NCBI GenBank assembly: GCA_019915135.1
Contig: JAHLMK010000020.1
Span: 1 to 64,000, forward strand
Length of the DNA: 64,000 nucleotides
Source of the DNA: Strobilurus pachycystidiatus
Taxonomy: Eukaryota; Basidiomycota; Agaricomycetes; Agaricales; Physalacriaceae
Direction: 5' to 3'
Translations under genes and position numbers: made by a program
Notes under the pieces: generated by a model
Told to the model about the DNA's origin: nothing
The model's database searches: none
The model's input: only the letters and a program-made list of their open reading frames with translations
Shown: positions 35,183 through 48,830 of the stretch, piece by piece
How positions within the stretch are numbered: position 1 is the stretch's first letter
Layout: each line of letters opens with the position of its first letter

Positions 35183-36403
35183 CTAACTATCTAATAGCTT
35201 TGTTGTTGCGTCAACAAAATTTCCTTTTATGGACAAGAAACCATCAACAAAATGTCACAAAACTGTCAACAAAGTGTGACAGAACCATCAACAAAATGTG
35301 ACAAGACAGCTAACAAACAGTACAAAGTCAACTCACAATGACTTTGAACCCAGTTTCTTCTTGTGTCTTTTAGTCTATAATGCGTATGCGGAGATAATGT
35401 ATTGGGCCGTAATGAGGTACGAGATTAGGTAGACAGATGATACTTCTGAATCAGTGAAGAGCATGAGGATACGCATCCAATGATGCATAATATTCATTTG
35501 AAAACAGCTGTCTTGCGCTTGCGGACGGTTAGAGGTTGGTAACGCAGATCGAGGGATTCAGCCTAACGTAAAAAGCCCACCCGGCCTCGGATGTGTCTTT
35601 GGAAGGCCTATCCTTTCACTTTTAGTAGGTTAGGAGGTGAGGGCACATAGGTGACGTGCCACAAGAAGTTCAAACTCAGTTCAAGAAAGGGCGCGCGTAC
35701 GAGGCCTCTGTCTCGGTGCGTATTGCAGTTCAAAGTAAGATGTGTATCACTAGACGAGTTCAAAGATGTCCTGAGTTGCTTTTGAACCGTTCACTTTTTT
35801 TCTAACTTGTCAGATATGGCCTGTTAATGTGTCGTTTATTCGGAAGACTAGTCGGTCAAAGGAAGCAATCTATTCGCTCGTGCTCGGGTGTTCAAACTGT
35901 CATAGATCTGAGCACATGTGACATATGAAGGGTAGAGTCAAGTCAGGTCTGACGGCGAGTGCCGCAGGAGCCGTAAACAACCCACGTTCATGCTAAATAC
36001 CGGGAATGGTCGCAGTCAAGTTCAAAAATGTCGTAGTCAGTCAAAGTTGGTCAATTCGGAATCATATTGACATTCCGAGTGTGATGATGGCCTACACGGG
36101 CTGTGCGACTTGCATTTTGACTATGGCCTCTTGTTCACCTGTGGAAATAATGTCTTTGGCCGTAGTGCGGCAATGAGATTAGATGGGGAGTTGATACTGC
36201 CGTATTTGAGAAGAGCACAAAGATACGGACAACATGTATAGTGTGAACAGATTGCGAACCTTATACGGGCTCACTCGGTTAGAAGGTTAGGTTCGGGTTA
36301 GAAGGTTTGGGGTTCTCGGTGTTCTCGCCCGCGCAGCGGAAGAGAACGTTTAAGAAAGGGCCCGCGTGCGGGGCCTCTGTCTCGGTGTGTATTGGAGACG
36401 CAC
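35183..36403. repeat. Subtelomeric unit with type 2 head (H2b)
   Basis: It appears identical to 29956-31176 with an offset of 5227 bp. Its left flank (ending 'gatgggcaatt') differs from that of H2a (ending 'gattgtgcac'), so the head marks a sharp boundary. Confidence 0.85.
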
Positions 36404-38349
36404 CTATCTATCTAATAGACTTTTTTGCTAGCAAGAAAAATTTCCTTTTATGGATGCAAAACAGCTAGAAACGTGACGGGAAACAGCTAGAAACGTGACA
36501 GAAAACAGTCAGAAACGTGACCATATTAGCTAGAAATGTGACACAATCACCCACCAACTATCCATCAGATAATACAGTCAGTTACGTTTACGCTTCCTTC
36601 TACGCTCAGGTCGCAGTTCAAAGTCATCTTACTATGACTTTGAACGCATTGTTCATTCATGTTTGAATCAAGATCAATGAAGACCTATACTTACACCTCT
36701 CATGTTCAATTCCGAATATGATGATGGCCCACGCGGACTGGGGTACTTGTATTTTGGGTACAGTCTATTTTTTGTATGCGGAAGTAATGTATTGGGCCGT
36801 AACGAGGAAACGAGATTAGGTAGACAGTTGATACTTCTGAATCAGTGAAGAGCATGAGGATACGCATCCAATGATGCATAATATTCATTCGAAAACAGCT
36901 GTCTTGCGCTTGCGGACGGTTAGAGGTTGGTAACGCAGATCGAGGGATTCAGCCTAACGTAAAAAGCCCACCCGGCCTCGGATGTGTCTTTGGAAGGCCT
37001 ATCCTTTCACTTTTAGTAGGTTAGGAGGTGAGGGCACATAGGCGACGTGCCACAAGAAGTTCAAACTCAGTTCAAGAAAGGGCGCGCGTACGAGGCCTCT
37101 GTCTCGGTGCGTATCGCAGTTCAAAGTAAGATGTGTATCACTAGACGAGTTCAAAGATGTCCTGAGTTGCTTTTGAACCGTTTACATTTTTTCTAACTTG
37201 TCAGATATGGCCTGTTAATGCGTCGTTTATTCGGAAGACTAGTCGGTCAAAGGAAGCAATCTATTCGCTCGTGCTCGGTTGTTCAAACTGTTATAGATCT
37301 GAGCACATGTGACATATGAAGGGCAGAGTCAAGTCAGGTCTGACGGCGAGTGCCGCAGGAGCCGTAAACAACACACATTCATGCTAAATACCGGGAATGG
37401 TCGCAGTCAAGTTCAGAAATGTCGTAGTCAGTCAAAGATGGGCAATTCGGAATCGTATTGACATTTCGAGTGTGATGATGGCCCACACGGGCTGTGCGAC
37501 TTGCATTTTGACTATGGCCTCTTGTTTGCCTGTGGAAATAATGTCTTTGGCCGTAGTGCGGCAATGAGATTAGATGGGGAGTTGATACTGCCGTATTCGA
37601 GAAGAGCACAAAGATACGGACAACACGTATAGTGTGAACAGATTGTGCACCTTATACGGGCTCACTCGGTTAGAAGGTTAGGTTCGGGTTAGAAGGTTTG
37701 GGGTTCTCGGTGTTCTCGCCCGCGCAGCGGAAGAGAACGTTTAAGAAAGGGCCCGCGTGCGGGGCCTCTGTCTCGGTGTGTATTGGAGACGCACCAAGAT
37801 ATGTGATATTATGCTAAACGTGCGTTCCGGCCGCGTTGTGATTTGATTCGGATAGTAAGTATCAGACGTGCGTTCAAGTGATGGGTTCAAAGATGTCTTG
37901 GATTATCTTTGAACTAACGCAGATGTTCAATTTATTTCGTTAGGGTGTCAACAATGACTTCACGTTACGCTTCTTAATCGGAAACCTACTCGGTTGAAGA
38001 AAGCGAGCAATACGCTTGTTTTCGGATGTTCGGCATGACATGAACTTGAGTATATGTAAAATATGAAGAGAAAACTCCAAGTGACGCGTGGCGGCATGTG
38101 CCGTGAGAGTCACAAATAACAGTTTGTTGGAACGGTGTATTGCGGGTGTTGCATTCAGTCAAGTTTGGTGTATCTGGGTTCGTAATCAAATTCCGAGTAT
38201 GATGATGGCCCACGCGGACTGGGGTACTTGTATTTTGGGTACAGTCTATTTTTCGTATGCGGAAGTAATGTATTGGGCCGTAACGAGGAAACGAGATTAG
38301 GTAGACAGTTGATACTTCTGAATCAGTGAAGAGCATGAGGATACGCATC
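36404..38349. repeat. Subtelomeric unit with type 1 head (H1c), cut by block D copy 2
   Basis: Copies 31177-33122 with the 5227-bp offset, then stops after 'gatacgcatc', where block D copy 2 begins. Together with H2b it is the second, incomplete copy of a 5227-bp tandem unit. No gene. Confidence 0.85.
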
Positions 38350-41300
38350 CTTATATTCTCTCGAGAAGCCAATGCATCATTGGCTTCATAGGAGGGAAGA
38401 AGCGTTCTGGCACGAGCAAGCAATGGGCGGGGTCACGTGACCGTTTGGATTCCGGAGGTCCGAGGTCGGATTGACCTTTCGGAACAACCCGATCATCTAT
38501 ATATGAGTTGGGTCTATGGCTATTGTACCACCAAGTCGTGAGGTCCGAGCGGGGGATAGGGTGGGGTGAGGTGGGCGGGCGGGCGCCAAATTGTTCGGAA
38601 AATGTGCGCACCGGTCGGGATGACATCTTTCATCAGCGGACCGGACCCTTTCCGGGCTTGCACGGCCCTCTGGAACGCTCCCGGATGCGCCGATAAATGC
38701 GCCACACTGTAAATACCAACTGCCACACACGACGAGGGCGCAGAGCGTCAAGCGGGCTGTGTTCCAACGTCGAGCGGACCTTGTGGGACATTGATCCATC
38801 GCCGGATCAGTCCCCGAGGCCGTCCCTGACCGTGCCAGTCCCCATCAGTGCCTAAAATGACCCTGAATCCGGTGCCGGCGCCTCCCATTAGAAAGTGGCG
38901 ATGGCTAGTGTTCAAATGGCGATGTCCAAACCTCTATGTATATTGTCCCGTCAATTTCCGTCCCTTATGGTGTCTTCCCGGTCGCTGGTTGTGAGTGCCA
39001 ATAGCCCGCATCATGGTTGTCAGTGTACCATCACCGTCTACCCGAGCTGGCAGTGCACCCAGGCCGTCGACTGCATCGCGTACGGTATTTACTGCTCACT
39101 CATAGGTCTGGGCACCTTGCCCTGCCAACGCAAACACTACACTTACCGGCTGTAGTTGGCGATAATTGCGCCACACTTCAGTATCTAATCGATGGCTCCA
39201 TGCTGACACCCGACAGTGCCCAGAGAGAATAAATTCACATTTGAGCTACATAAAACATAAAACTCGTGTCCCCTCCCCGTGTTGAGTCCGCGCTCGATGG
39301 GTACAGGATGGGTGGAGGCATGATCTCGGGTGTGGGTGGGGCACTCAATGCGTTGTAAACGGCCAAAGGCGTCTGCGGACCAACGCGTCCCGGCTCCAGT
39401 ACCATCCACACCGTGTTGCTTCAAGCCGTACGAGCCTCCCCGTGCTCAGAAGCACAGGGCGCATTCGCATTGCATGTCCACGGGTGTGGGGATGATCCTG
39501 GGCGGGACTGGCGGTGCGACAGGCGTGTGACGCGATGGGTGAGCGCACGGACGACGGGCGGACGGTGAAGCTGGCTCGGCGCTCGCGGATAAGCGGTTGT
39601 CGTGCCGATGCGGTGGAGAGGCGGGAGAACGAGGTTATTTGAACCGCACACCAAGACCGGCTTCCGTGAAGCAGGTTGATTGAGGAGCCGTGAGATCTGA
39701 ATCTTCGTACAGATATCAGCAAATAGAAAAATGACACTGGCGCATTCACGCACCTGGCAGATATGCTGCCTCCGGACACGCATATCATTCATCCACGGCG
39801 GAGTGCCGCCATCCAACCTTCACCCAGACCATGCACAAGGTAGCCCTACTGCCTACCGGCGTCGTTGAGCGGGATGGGAGTGTCTGCCGGTCCTGTTTGC
39901 CGTCCCGTTGCAGACGTCGTCAAGGAGACGCGCTGCTGCATGTTGCGGTGCGAGCAGCGTGTGGAAAGGGCGCAAGACGAGGCAAGGGAGGTCGTCCGGA
40001 GGTCGTTGAGTGGTCGTCCTAGTGCACCGTGGTTGGATGGCGCAGGGGTGGTGGGCGTTGGTGGGAGATGTTGCTCGATCGCCGACCTGCCTCCGGCCTT
40101 CGGCATTGCCCGGACATTTCCCAAGAAACGGAACGTCCGGCATTCGCCGAGCGTCACCGATCGCGAGGCAGGCACAACGTCGGCGGGATGTGCGTGCGCC
40201 CTCGAGATATGGCGCCCGGCGGCTCAAGCTCATGCATGGCGTGCAAAGTTAATAGAATATATTTATAATGCGTATCTAATATCTATTGGTAAATATGGGG
40301 AGCAAAGAAGAGTATGGTGCAAATGTGAGTGATGTTGTGGTGGTGGTAGGAGGGATGGTGGCGACATGGCAGCTATCAGACGTCGTTGATGTTCGTAGAG
40401 GGCGCTGCTGAAGAAAAGGCGGGAATTTTAGGATCAGTGGCATTCAGCCAACATGCAACAACGACGCACCAAAAGTGTGGGAGCGTGCTACGCGCTGTGC
40501 GCCTTCAGACACCCCCAGCTCCTCACACCAGCCTCTCTCAACACCCTGTATGCAATCCCGTCGATGTCCGAGGTGAAACTCGACGAGGCGCCGCACCGTC
40601 CGTCATCGTTGGGTGGGATCCGGCTGCCGGTGCAAGCGATGCCGCCGCGGTGCTCATACCAGCGCCTCGTGCTCCTCGTCGTACCTTCGCTAACCCTCTC
40701 ACTCCACATCCCGACGAGATCCGGCGTCTAATTCTGCCGTCGTCCGCGCTCGCCGTCGTCGTTGGGCGGGAGCTGGTGACCAGCACGCACAGCATGGGCG
40801 CGGTCTTGCAGCGAGCAAAGCGTCGGGCTTGGGTACGGCTGGGACTGGGGTTGCGATCCGGCTGCGGTTGAGTGTGCTGTCGTCCGTGGGTGCGTTGGGT
40901 GCGTTGGGCATGGAGCTGGTAGCGGATCAAGAGCGTAAGCACTGCCACCTAGCCGTGCTTGGCTCTTGATCCCGATCAGGGTTAGGGCTGTGCCTCGGCA
41001 CTTGAGCTCTTACCACGACTTGCTTGTGCAAGTCGTGCGTCTATCCACCGGATACTCGCCGCCGCCGCCCGCGCTGCTGCTCGAACCATGCGCATCCGCC
41101 TGCGCGGGACTCGTTTCCATGGAAACGAATCCCAACACGGACGCGTAAGCCCCACCAACGTGGGCAGCTCGCAACCCAAGCCGGTCTTGGGACCGCAGGA
41201 CGACGACGACGCCCTCTACGGGCTAATGGACCACTGCGCCGACGCTGGAGCCATGCCCCGCCGCACTGGTTGAAGGGAGCGTGCGGGGCCGTCGGTTTGA

Positions 41301-44300
41301 GCTGGGCGAGCCGCCTGGAGGCGGGCGTCCATGGCAAAGTACGTGTTTTTTTTTTCTTTCTGCTTGGATACGCCAGTCTAGCACTGGCGTATCCGTTTTC
41401 TATCATTAATTCATCCGTAGATCCAGATCTACGTGTCGAATAAGCCCTCCAATGAGGCACCCGTTTCGTACCAGATTCACGCGGGCGTCTCTGCGCCGCC
41501 ACCCACGCCAACACGGCTGCATGGCACGACCACCCACCATCTCCCTCCCTCCTTTCGTCACCACCACCGCCCTTTTGCCATCACCACCACCGCCCTTCTG
41601 AACCCCGCCACCGTTTTCAATCGCCCCCACGCCATCTCTATCTCACCACTAAAGTCCCCGATCCGCACTGTTCGTTGAAGGGTATGTGGTTCGCTCAATC
41701 GAGCGTTCCGCGCCCTCAACGAAAGCAAAAGGTCTCTTTCCCCGCCACCCGCATATCTCTTCAATGATGCCGCCCGCCCCGTCGAAGCTCATTCGGGATC
41801 GGCGGCTAGGATTATGGCAAGGTACGTGTTTCCAGTCATTTTCAGCTCGGTTAAGCCAGCCTTGTGCCAGCGTATCGATTTGCTATATTGACACCTGCGT
41901 AGATCTAGATCTGGTAAGGTTTTGAAGAGCGCGGCAACGGTGCGATCTTGGGACCCTCGCGCTCCACCCGACCTTCATTGTGGGCTGGATGCGCACCAAG
42001 ACACGTCAGATTCTACTCGACGGATTTCCTCGCGGCGCGACGGACTACATGACACGACGCCGTCTCATTGGCTTAGTTCGGTCAATGCTTCCCCGGCCGG
42101 CCACCCAGGACTTATTTACACAGCCGCAGGGCTCAATTACACAGCCGCAGCCCCCGGCACTGTCCGTCCCGCCCACGATCGTTGATTAGGTGCGCTTGTA
42201 TCTCATTTCCACTTACAATATCCAACCAGCAGCATTTACAGGATTTTGATACCTGCTCCTCATCAACAGTTTGCCGCTGTCTCAGAATACACCGCCCTCG
42301 CCGACTTGTTTCATTTCTCGGATTTTTTGGCGCCATGTATAGCCTACAAATTTCTCATTCCGCTGACACTCTCATTGGCACTATCTGCAGCGGTATTGAA
42401 CGCTGCCTACGCGTCATGCCCGCACGCACGCACTAGCGCAGCAGTCATCTTCGCACAGTTGGCACTCTTCGGCGACGCGTAAGCCTCAACATCATGAGCG
42501 GTGTGAGCCAGTTCTGCCGGTCTTGGATCTGCAGGGCGGATTGATGACTCGACATGGAGGTAAGAATGTTTCGTTGACATTGCCGGGCTCGAGACGGCGC
42601 CCCTCCACGGTGTGTTTCTCTTCCTTTTTATTGGGTTACTGGGTGTGCGTTGGCGCGTCCTTTCACAATGCTACTATTTTCTATAGACCCAGATCTGCAC
42701 GAGATCTAAGGCCTTGCCGCTGTCTCCCGCCTTCTCGCTGGCTTCTGCTCAGGACACGTATCCATGGCAACATATACCGCTCTTAGGGCTGCAGCAGGAT
42801 GACAAGGCCATGAACGTTCGGCGACCTGGCCTGGACAACATTTGCGACAACGATTCAACACCCCGCACCGCCGATGGATGGGAAATGGGCGGGGTCCATC
42901 GGCACTCCCAACTTGCGCCCGTTGCAGGTGTGGCTCTGTTTCTTGATCGTTGGATACGCCAGTCTCATCTGGCGTGTCTTTGCTATGCTGATCTCTCCGT
43001 AGATCTGTATTTACGCGACGGGTAACCTCTTCAACAAGGCGCCCATCCAATTTCGCTCACATCGCCACCCTGACGCGATTCTCGCCATCATTACTCGAGA
43101 GTCGTGTCGCTTCAACACTGATCACCTCCTCACGCCGTCATCCCGACTCCCCGTCTAACAGAACTGCATAGTTGATAAGGATGCTTATCGACTATGCGGG
43201 ATTGAAGGGTGGGCCACCCAACGGTTACGATGACCCTGGGCATCACTCGCCGGCGACGTAGGACGCTCCTCGGTCATGGCGCCTCGTGCACGGGCTGGAT
43301 CCATTCAATTTGTGCACACTGTGGCGTCAACCGCGCTGCCCGTTTGAGGTGCGTTAACTGGCCTGTTTCCTTCGCATATGCCAGCTGTTTCACGGCACAT
43401 TTGACGGTATGACTGGTTTCTTTGTGGACTGATGTCCCGCACCGGGTAAGCCTTCTCGTGACATCGGGTTGCCGGTGTGCTTTCTGTCGCTTCTTAGCAA
43501 AATGTACCGGGACGGACCACCTCTCCCGGACATGTGAAGTGGAGGAGTCAGTACCTTGGTAAGTCTCTTGACTGCTTCGGATGTGAAACCCAGTATATCT
43601 CATGCAAGACCCATCAAGCACGTTGGATAAGGTCTCGGGAGATTTCTACCACTCTGATGTATTTTTTCGCTATGTAATCAACTGAAATAACATGGTTAGT
43701 CTCACTCTTGGTAGTTCTAAGCACCACAACACATTTGGCACTGTTTGTGTAGTATATTGCATTGACTGAGTTCTTTGGCAATCATAGCAAGGAAACAGAG
43801 ACGGTTTGATGGGTGTGTATGGTAAAAAATGGCTAAGGATGCACATGAGACCACATGCCAAGATGTGGATACAGCTGTGACATACTGTTGGCTTGATGTA
43901 AAGACCTTTGTAGGTTGTTTCTGTTCTCAATGAGATTAGGACGAAATGATATGGTCAAAAGTGCCATAAGCAGCAGTTTGGCATTTCAAACATCTTTTGC
44001 GTAGCGTGCGGAGGTTGAGGAGTGGCGTCGGAGGTGCGTGACTTGTGTTCTGACTGCGGCGGGTCAATGATGGTGAACATCGGACAGTGCGCGGTATTGG
44101 GAATGACACGGCGAGGCGTGCGCTTTGACTGCGAAGACGTGAGAAGTGAAAACACAAAGCGCGCAGTTGAAGAGCGAAGACTCGGTCGGGTTGCGAATTC
44201 TCAGCTATGCGGACAAGTTGGTCAATGCGTTCAAGGCTATGTCTGTCGAGCGTTCGTTTACGAGGCAAGGACTTGAATCAAACAGTGCGAACAACTGCTT

Positions 44301-47300
44301 CTTGACTGAATCTTACTCGCTTTGACTCGGATGTGTGTTTGACTTGTATATGGAGGGTCAGTGGTATGTATGTTCAACGTGTGTTTAGGTCAGGCTAAGA
44401 AGGTTCGGAAGGCGTTGGGAGACTGTCTCAGAGAGGGAAAGGCGTTCTATCTTATCTTGAGAGGGTGACGGAACTTTCTTAGTGGGCGAAAAGACGTTCT
44501 CTCTGCATCGTAGCAAGAATGCGTTGAACTCAAGTCGGTTATACGGACAGACTCACTCGGTTAGAAGGTTAGGTTCGGGTTAGAAGGTTAGGGTTCTCGG
44601 TGTTCTCGCTCGCGCAGCGAAGAGAACGTTTAAGAAAGGGCCCGCGCGCGGGGCCTCTGTCTCAGTGCGTATCGGAGACGCAACAAGATATGTGACATTA
44701 TTCTAAACTGGTCAATCGGTGCAATGAACGAGATCATTAAGGGAAGATATACTGTTCCGATGCACGCAAAACTTGCATTGTCATCTTTCAAACATCTTTT
44801 GCGTAGCGTGCGGAGGTTGAGGAGTGGCGTCGGAGGTGCGTGACTTGTGTTCTGACTGCGGCGGGTCAATGATGGTGAACATCGGACAGTGCGCGGTATT
44901 GGGAATGACACGGCGAGGCGTGCGCTTTGACTGCGAAGACGTGAGAAGTGAAAACACAAAGCGCGCAGTTGAAGAGCGAAGACTCGGTCGGGTTGCGAAT
45001 TCTCAGCTATGCGGACAAGTTGGTCAATGCGTTCAAGGCTATGTCTGTCGAGCGTTCGTTTACGAGGCAAGGACTTGAATCAAACAGTGCGAACAACTGC
45101 TTCTTGACTGAATCTTACTCGCTTTGACTCGGATGTGTGTTTGACTTGTATATGGAGGGTCAGTGGTATGTATGTTCAACGTGTGTTTAGGTCAGGCTAA
45201 GAAGGTTCGGAAGGCGTTGGGAGACTGTCTCAGAGAGGGAAAGGCGTTCTATCTTATCTTGAGAGGGTGACGGAACTTTCTTAGTGGGCGAAAAGACGTT
45301 CTCTCTGCATCGTAGCAAGAATGCGTTGAACTCAAGTCGGTTATACGGACAGACTCACTCGGTTAGAAGGTTAGGTTCGGGTTAGAAGGTTAGGGTTCTC
45401 GGTGTTCTCGCTCGCGCAGCGAAGAGAACGTTTAAGAAAGGGCCCGCGCGCGGGGCCTCTGTCTCGGTGCGTATCGGAGACGCAACAAGATATGTGACAT
45501 TATTCTAAACTGGTCAATCGGTGCAATGAACGAGATCATTAAGGGAAGATATACTGTTCCGATGCACGCAAAACTTGCATTGTCATCTTTCAAACATCTT
45601 TTGCGTAGCGTGCGGAGGTTGAGGAGTGGCGTCGGAGGTGCGTGACTTGTGTTCTGACTGCGGCGGGTCAATGATGGTGAACATCGGACAGTGCGCGGTA
45701 TTGGGAATGACACGGCGAGGCGTGCGCTTTGACTGCGAAGACGTGAGAAGTGAAAACACAAAGCGCGCAGTTGAAGAGCGAAGACTCGGTCGGGTTGCGA
45801 ATTCTCAGCTATGCGGACAAGTTGGTCAATGCGTTCAAGGCTATGTCTGTCGAGCGTTCGTTTACGAGGCAAGGACTTGAATCAAACAGTGCGAACAACT
45901 GCTTCTTGACTGAATCTTACTCGCTTTGACTCGGATGTGTGTTTGACTTGTATATGGAGGGTCAGTGGTATGTATGTTCAACGTGTGTTTAGGTCAGGCT
46001 AAGAAGGTTCGGAAGGCGTTGGGAGACTGTCTCAGAGAGGGAAAGGCGTTCTATCTTATCTTGAGAGGGTGACGGAACTTTCTTAGTGGGCGAAAAGACG
46101 TTCTCTCTGCATCGTAGCAAGAATGCGTTGAACTCAAGTCGGTTATACGGACAGACTCACTATCCCTCTTGAAACGGAAGTGGAGGGCTCCAATTCAAAC
46201 CAAAATTTTGTTTTGGAAGGATTTTGGAAACCGCCATTTCATCTACAACACAGAGAATGGTGCTTTTCCTCTCAGCCTCACACAACCGCCATTCCACTCG
46301 CAACACAGCGGATGGCGGTTTTCCTCTCAGCCTATCTATCTAATAGACTTTTTTGCTAGCAAGAAAAATTTCCTTTTATGGATGCAAAACAGCTAGAAAC
46401 GTGACGGGAAACAGCTAGAAACGTGACAGAAAACAGTCAGAAACGTGACCATATTAGCTAGAAATGTGACACAATCACCCACCAACTATCCATCAGATAA
46501 TACAGTCAGTTACGTTTACGCTTCCTTCTACGCTCAGGTCGCAGTTCAAAGTCATCTTACTATGACTTTGAACGCATTGTTCATTCATGTTTGAATCAAG
46601 ATCAATGAAGACCTATACTTACACCTCTCATGTTCAATTCCGAATATGATGATGGCCCACGCGGACTGGGGTACTTGTATTTTGGGTACAGTCTATTTTT
46701 TGTATGCGGAAGTAATGTATTGGGCCGTAACGAGGAAACGAGATTAGGTAGACAGTTGATACTTCTGAATCAGTGAAGAGCATGAGGATACGCATCCAAT
46801 GATGCATAATATTCATTCGAAAACAGCTGTCTTGCGCTTGCGGACGGTTAGAGGTTGGTAACGCAGATTGAGGGATTCAGCCTAACGTAAAAAGCCCACC
46901 CGGCCTCGGATGTGTCTTTGGAAGGCCTATCCTTTCACTTTTAGTAGGTTAGGAGGTGAGGGCACATAGGCGACGTGCCACAAGAAGTTCAAACTCAGTT
47001 CAAGAAAGGGCGCGCGTACGAGGCCTCTGTCTCGGTGCGTATCGCAGTTCAAAGTAAGATGGACGAGTTCAAAGATGTCCTGAGTTGCTTTTGAACCGTT
47101 CACTTTTTTTTTAACTTGTCAGATATGGCCTGTTAATGTGTCGTTTACTCGGAAGACTAGTTGGTCGAAGGAAGCAATCTATTCGCTCGTGCTCGGTTGT
47201 TCAAACTGTTATAGATCTGAGCACATGTGACATATGAAGGGCAGAGTCAAGTCAGGTCTGACGGCGAGTGCCGCAGGAGCCATAAACAACACACGTTCAT

Positions 47301-48806
47301 GCTAAATACCGGGAATGGTCGCAGTCAAGTTCAGAAATGTCGTAGTCAGTCAAAGATGGGCAATTCGGAATCGTATTGACATTTCGAGTGTGATGATGGC
47401 CCACACGGGCTGTGCGTCTTGCATTTTGACTATGGCCTCTTGTTCACCTGTGGAAATAATGTCTTTGGCCGTAGTGCGGCAATGAGATTAGATGGGGAGT
47501 TGATACTGCCGTATTCAAAAAGAGCACAAAGATACGGACAACACGTATAGTGTGAACAGATTGTGCACCTAACTATCTAATAGCTTTGTTGTTGCGTCAA
47601 CAAAATTTCCTTTTATGGACAAGAAACCATCAACAAAATGTCACAAAACTGTCAACAAAGTGTGACAGAACCATCAACAAAATGTGACAAGACAGCTAAC
47701 AAACAGTACAAAGTCAACTCACAATGACTTTGAACCCAGTTTCTTCTTGTGTCTTTTAGTCTATAATGCGTATGCGGAGATAATGTATTGGGCCGTAATG
47801 AGGTACGAGATTAGGTAGACAGATGATACTTCTGAATCAGTGAAGAGCATGAGGATACGCATCCAATGATGCATAATATTCATTTGAAAACAGCTGTCTT
47901 GCGCTTGCGGACGGTTAGAGGTTGGTAACGCAGATCGAGGGATTCAGCCTAACGTAAAAAGCCCACCCGGCCTCGGATGTGTCTTTGGAAGGCCTATCCT
48001 TTCACTTTTAGTAGGTTAGGAGGTGAGGGCACATAGGTGACGTGCCACAAGAAGTTCAAACTCAGTTCAAGAAAGGGCGCGCGTACGAGGCCTCTGTCTC
48101 GGTGCGTATTGCAGTTCAAAGTAAGATGTGTATCACTAGACGAGTTCAAAGATGTCCTGAGTTGCTTTTGAACCGTTCACTTTTTTTCTAACTTGTCAGA
48201 TATGGCCTGTTAATGTGTCGTTTATTCGGAAGACTAGTCGGTCAAAGGAAGCAATCTATTCGCTCGTGCTCGGGTGTTCAAACTGTCATAGATCTGAGCA
48301 CATGTGACATATGAAGGGTAGAGTCAAGTCAGGTCTGACGGCGAGTGCCGCAGGAGCCGTAAACAACCCACGTTCATGCTAAATACCGGGAATGGTCGCA
48401 GTCAAGTTCAAAAATGTCGTAGTCAGTCAAAGTTGGTCAATTCGGAATCATATTGACATTCCGAGTGTGATGATGGCCTACACGGGCTGTGCGACTTGCA
48501 TTTTGACTATGGCCTCTTGTTCACCTGTGGAAATAATGTCTTTGGCCGTAGTGCGGCAATGAGATTAGATGGGGAGTTGATACTGCCGTATTTGAGAAGA
48601 GCACAAAGATACGGACAACATGTATAGTGTGAACAGATTGCGAACCTTATACGGGCTCACTCGGTTAGAAGGTTAGGTTCGGGTTAGAAGGTTTGGGGTT
48701 CTCGGTGTTCTCGCCCGCGCAGCGGAAGAGAACGTTTAAGAAAGGGCCCGCGTGCGGGGCCTCTGTCTCGGTGTGTATTGGAGACGCACCTATCTATCTA
48801 ATAGAC
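38350..48806. repeat. Block D copy 2 (empty KDZ site)
   Basis: 10.46 kb matching 5067-12382 plus 27251-31192, but without the KDZ element and with one 802-bp unit fewer (units from about 43988, 44790 and 45592). All the hairpins and intron-like cassettes of copy 1 recur 33283 bp downstream of their first positions. Units H1 (46332) and H2 (47569) follow. A third head, starting at 48790, is cut within 'aatagactt' and continues as telomeric repeat. No gene recognised. Confidence 0.95.
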
Positions 48807-48830
48807 TTAGGGGTTAGGGGTTAGGGGGGG
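48807..48830 (+). repeat. Interstitial telomere-like repeat, G-strand on plus
   Basis: Three TTAGGGG units follow directly on the broken satellite head, with no filler. The orientation is that of a right-hand chromosome end, as if block D copy 2 had once been capped here. Confidence 0.85.

Noticed and set aside
38340..38360. Assembly mis-join as the sole explanation of block D copy 2
   Set aside because: The copies differ in 802-bp unit number, in the KDZ insertion and in what follows (array against telomeric repeats). A join between haplotypes cannot be excluded from sequence alone, so it is listed as a refuting test rather than accepted.
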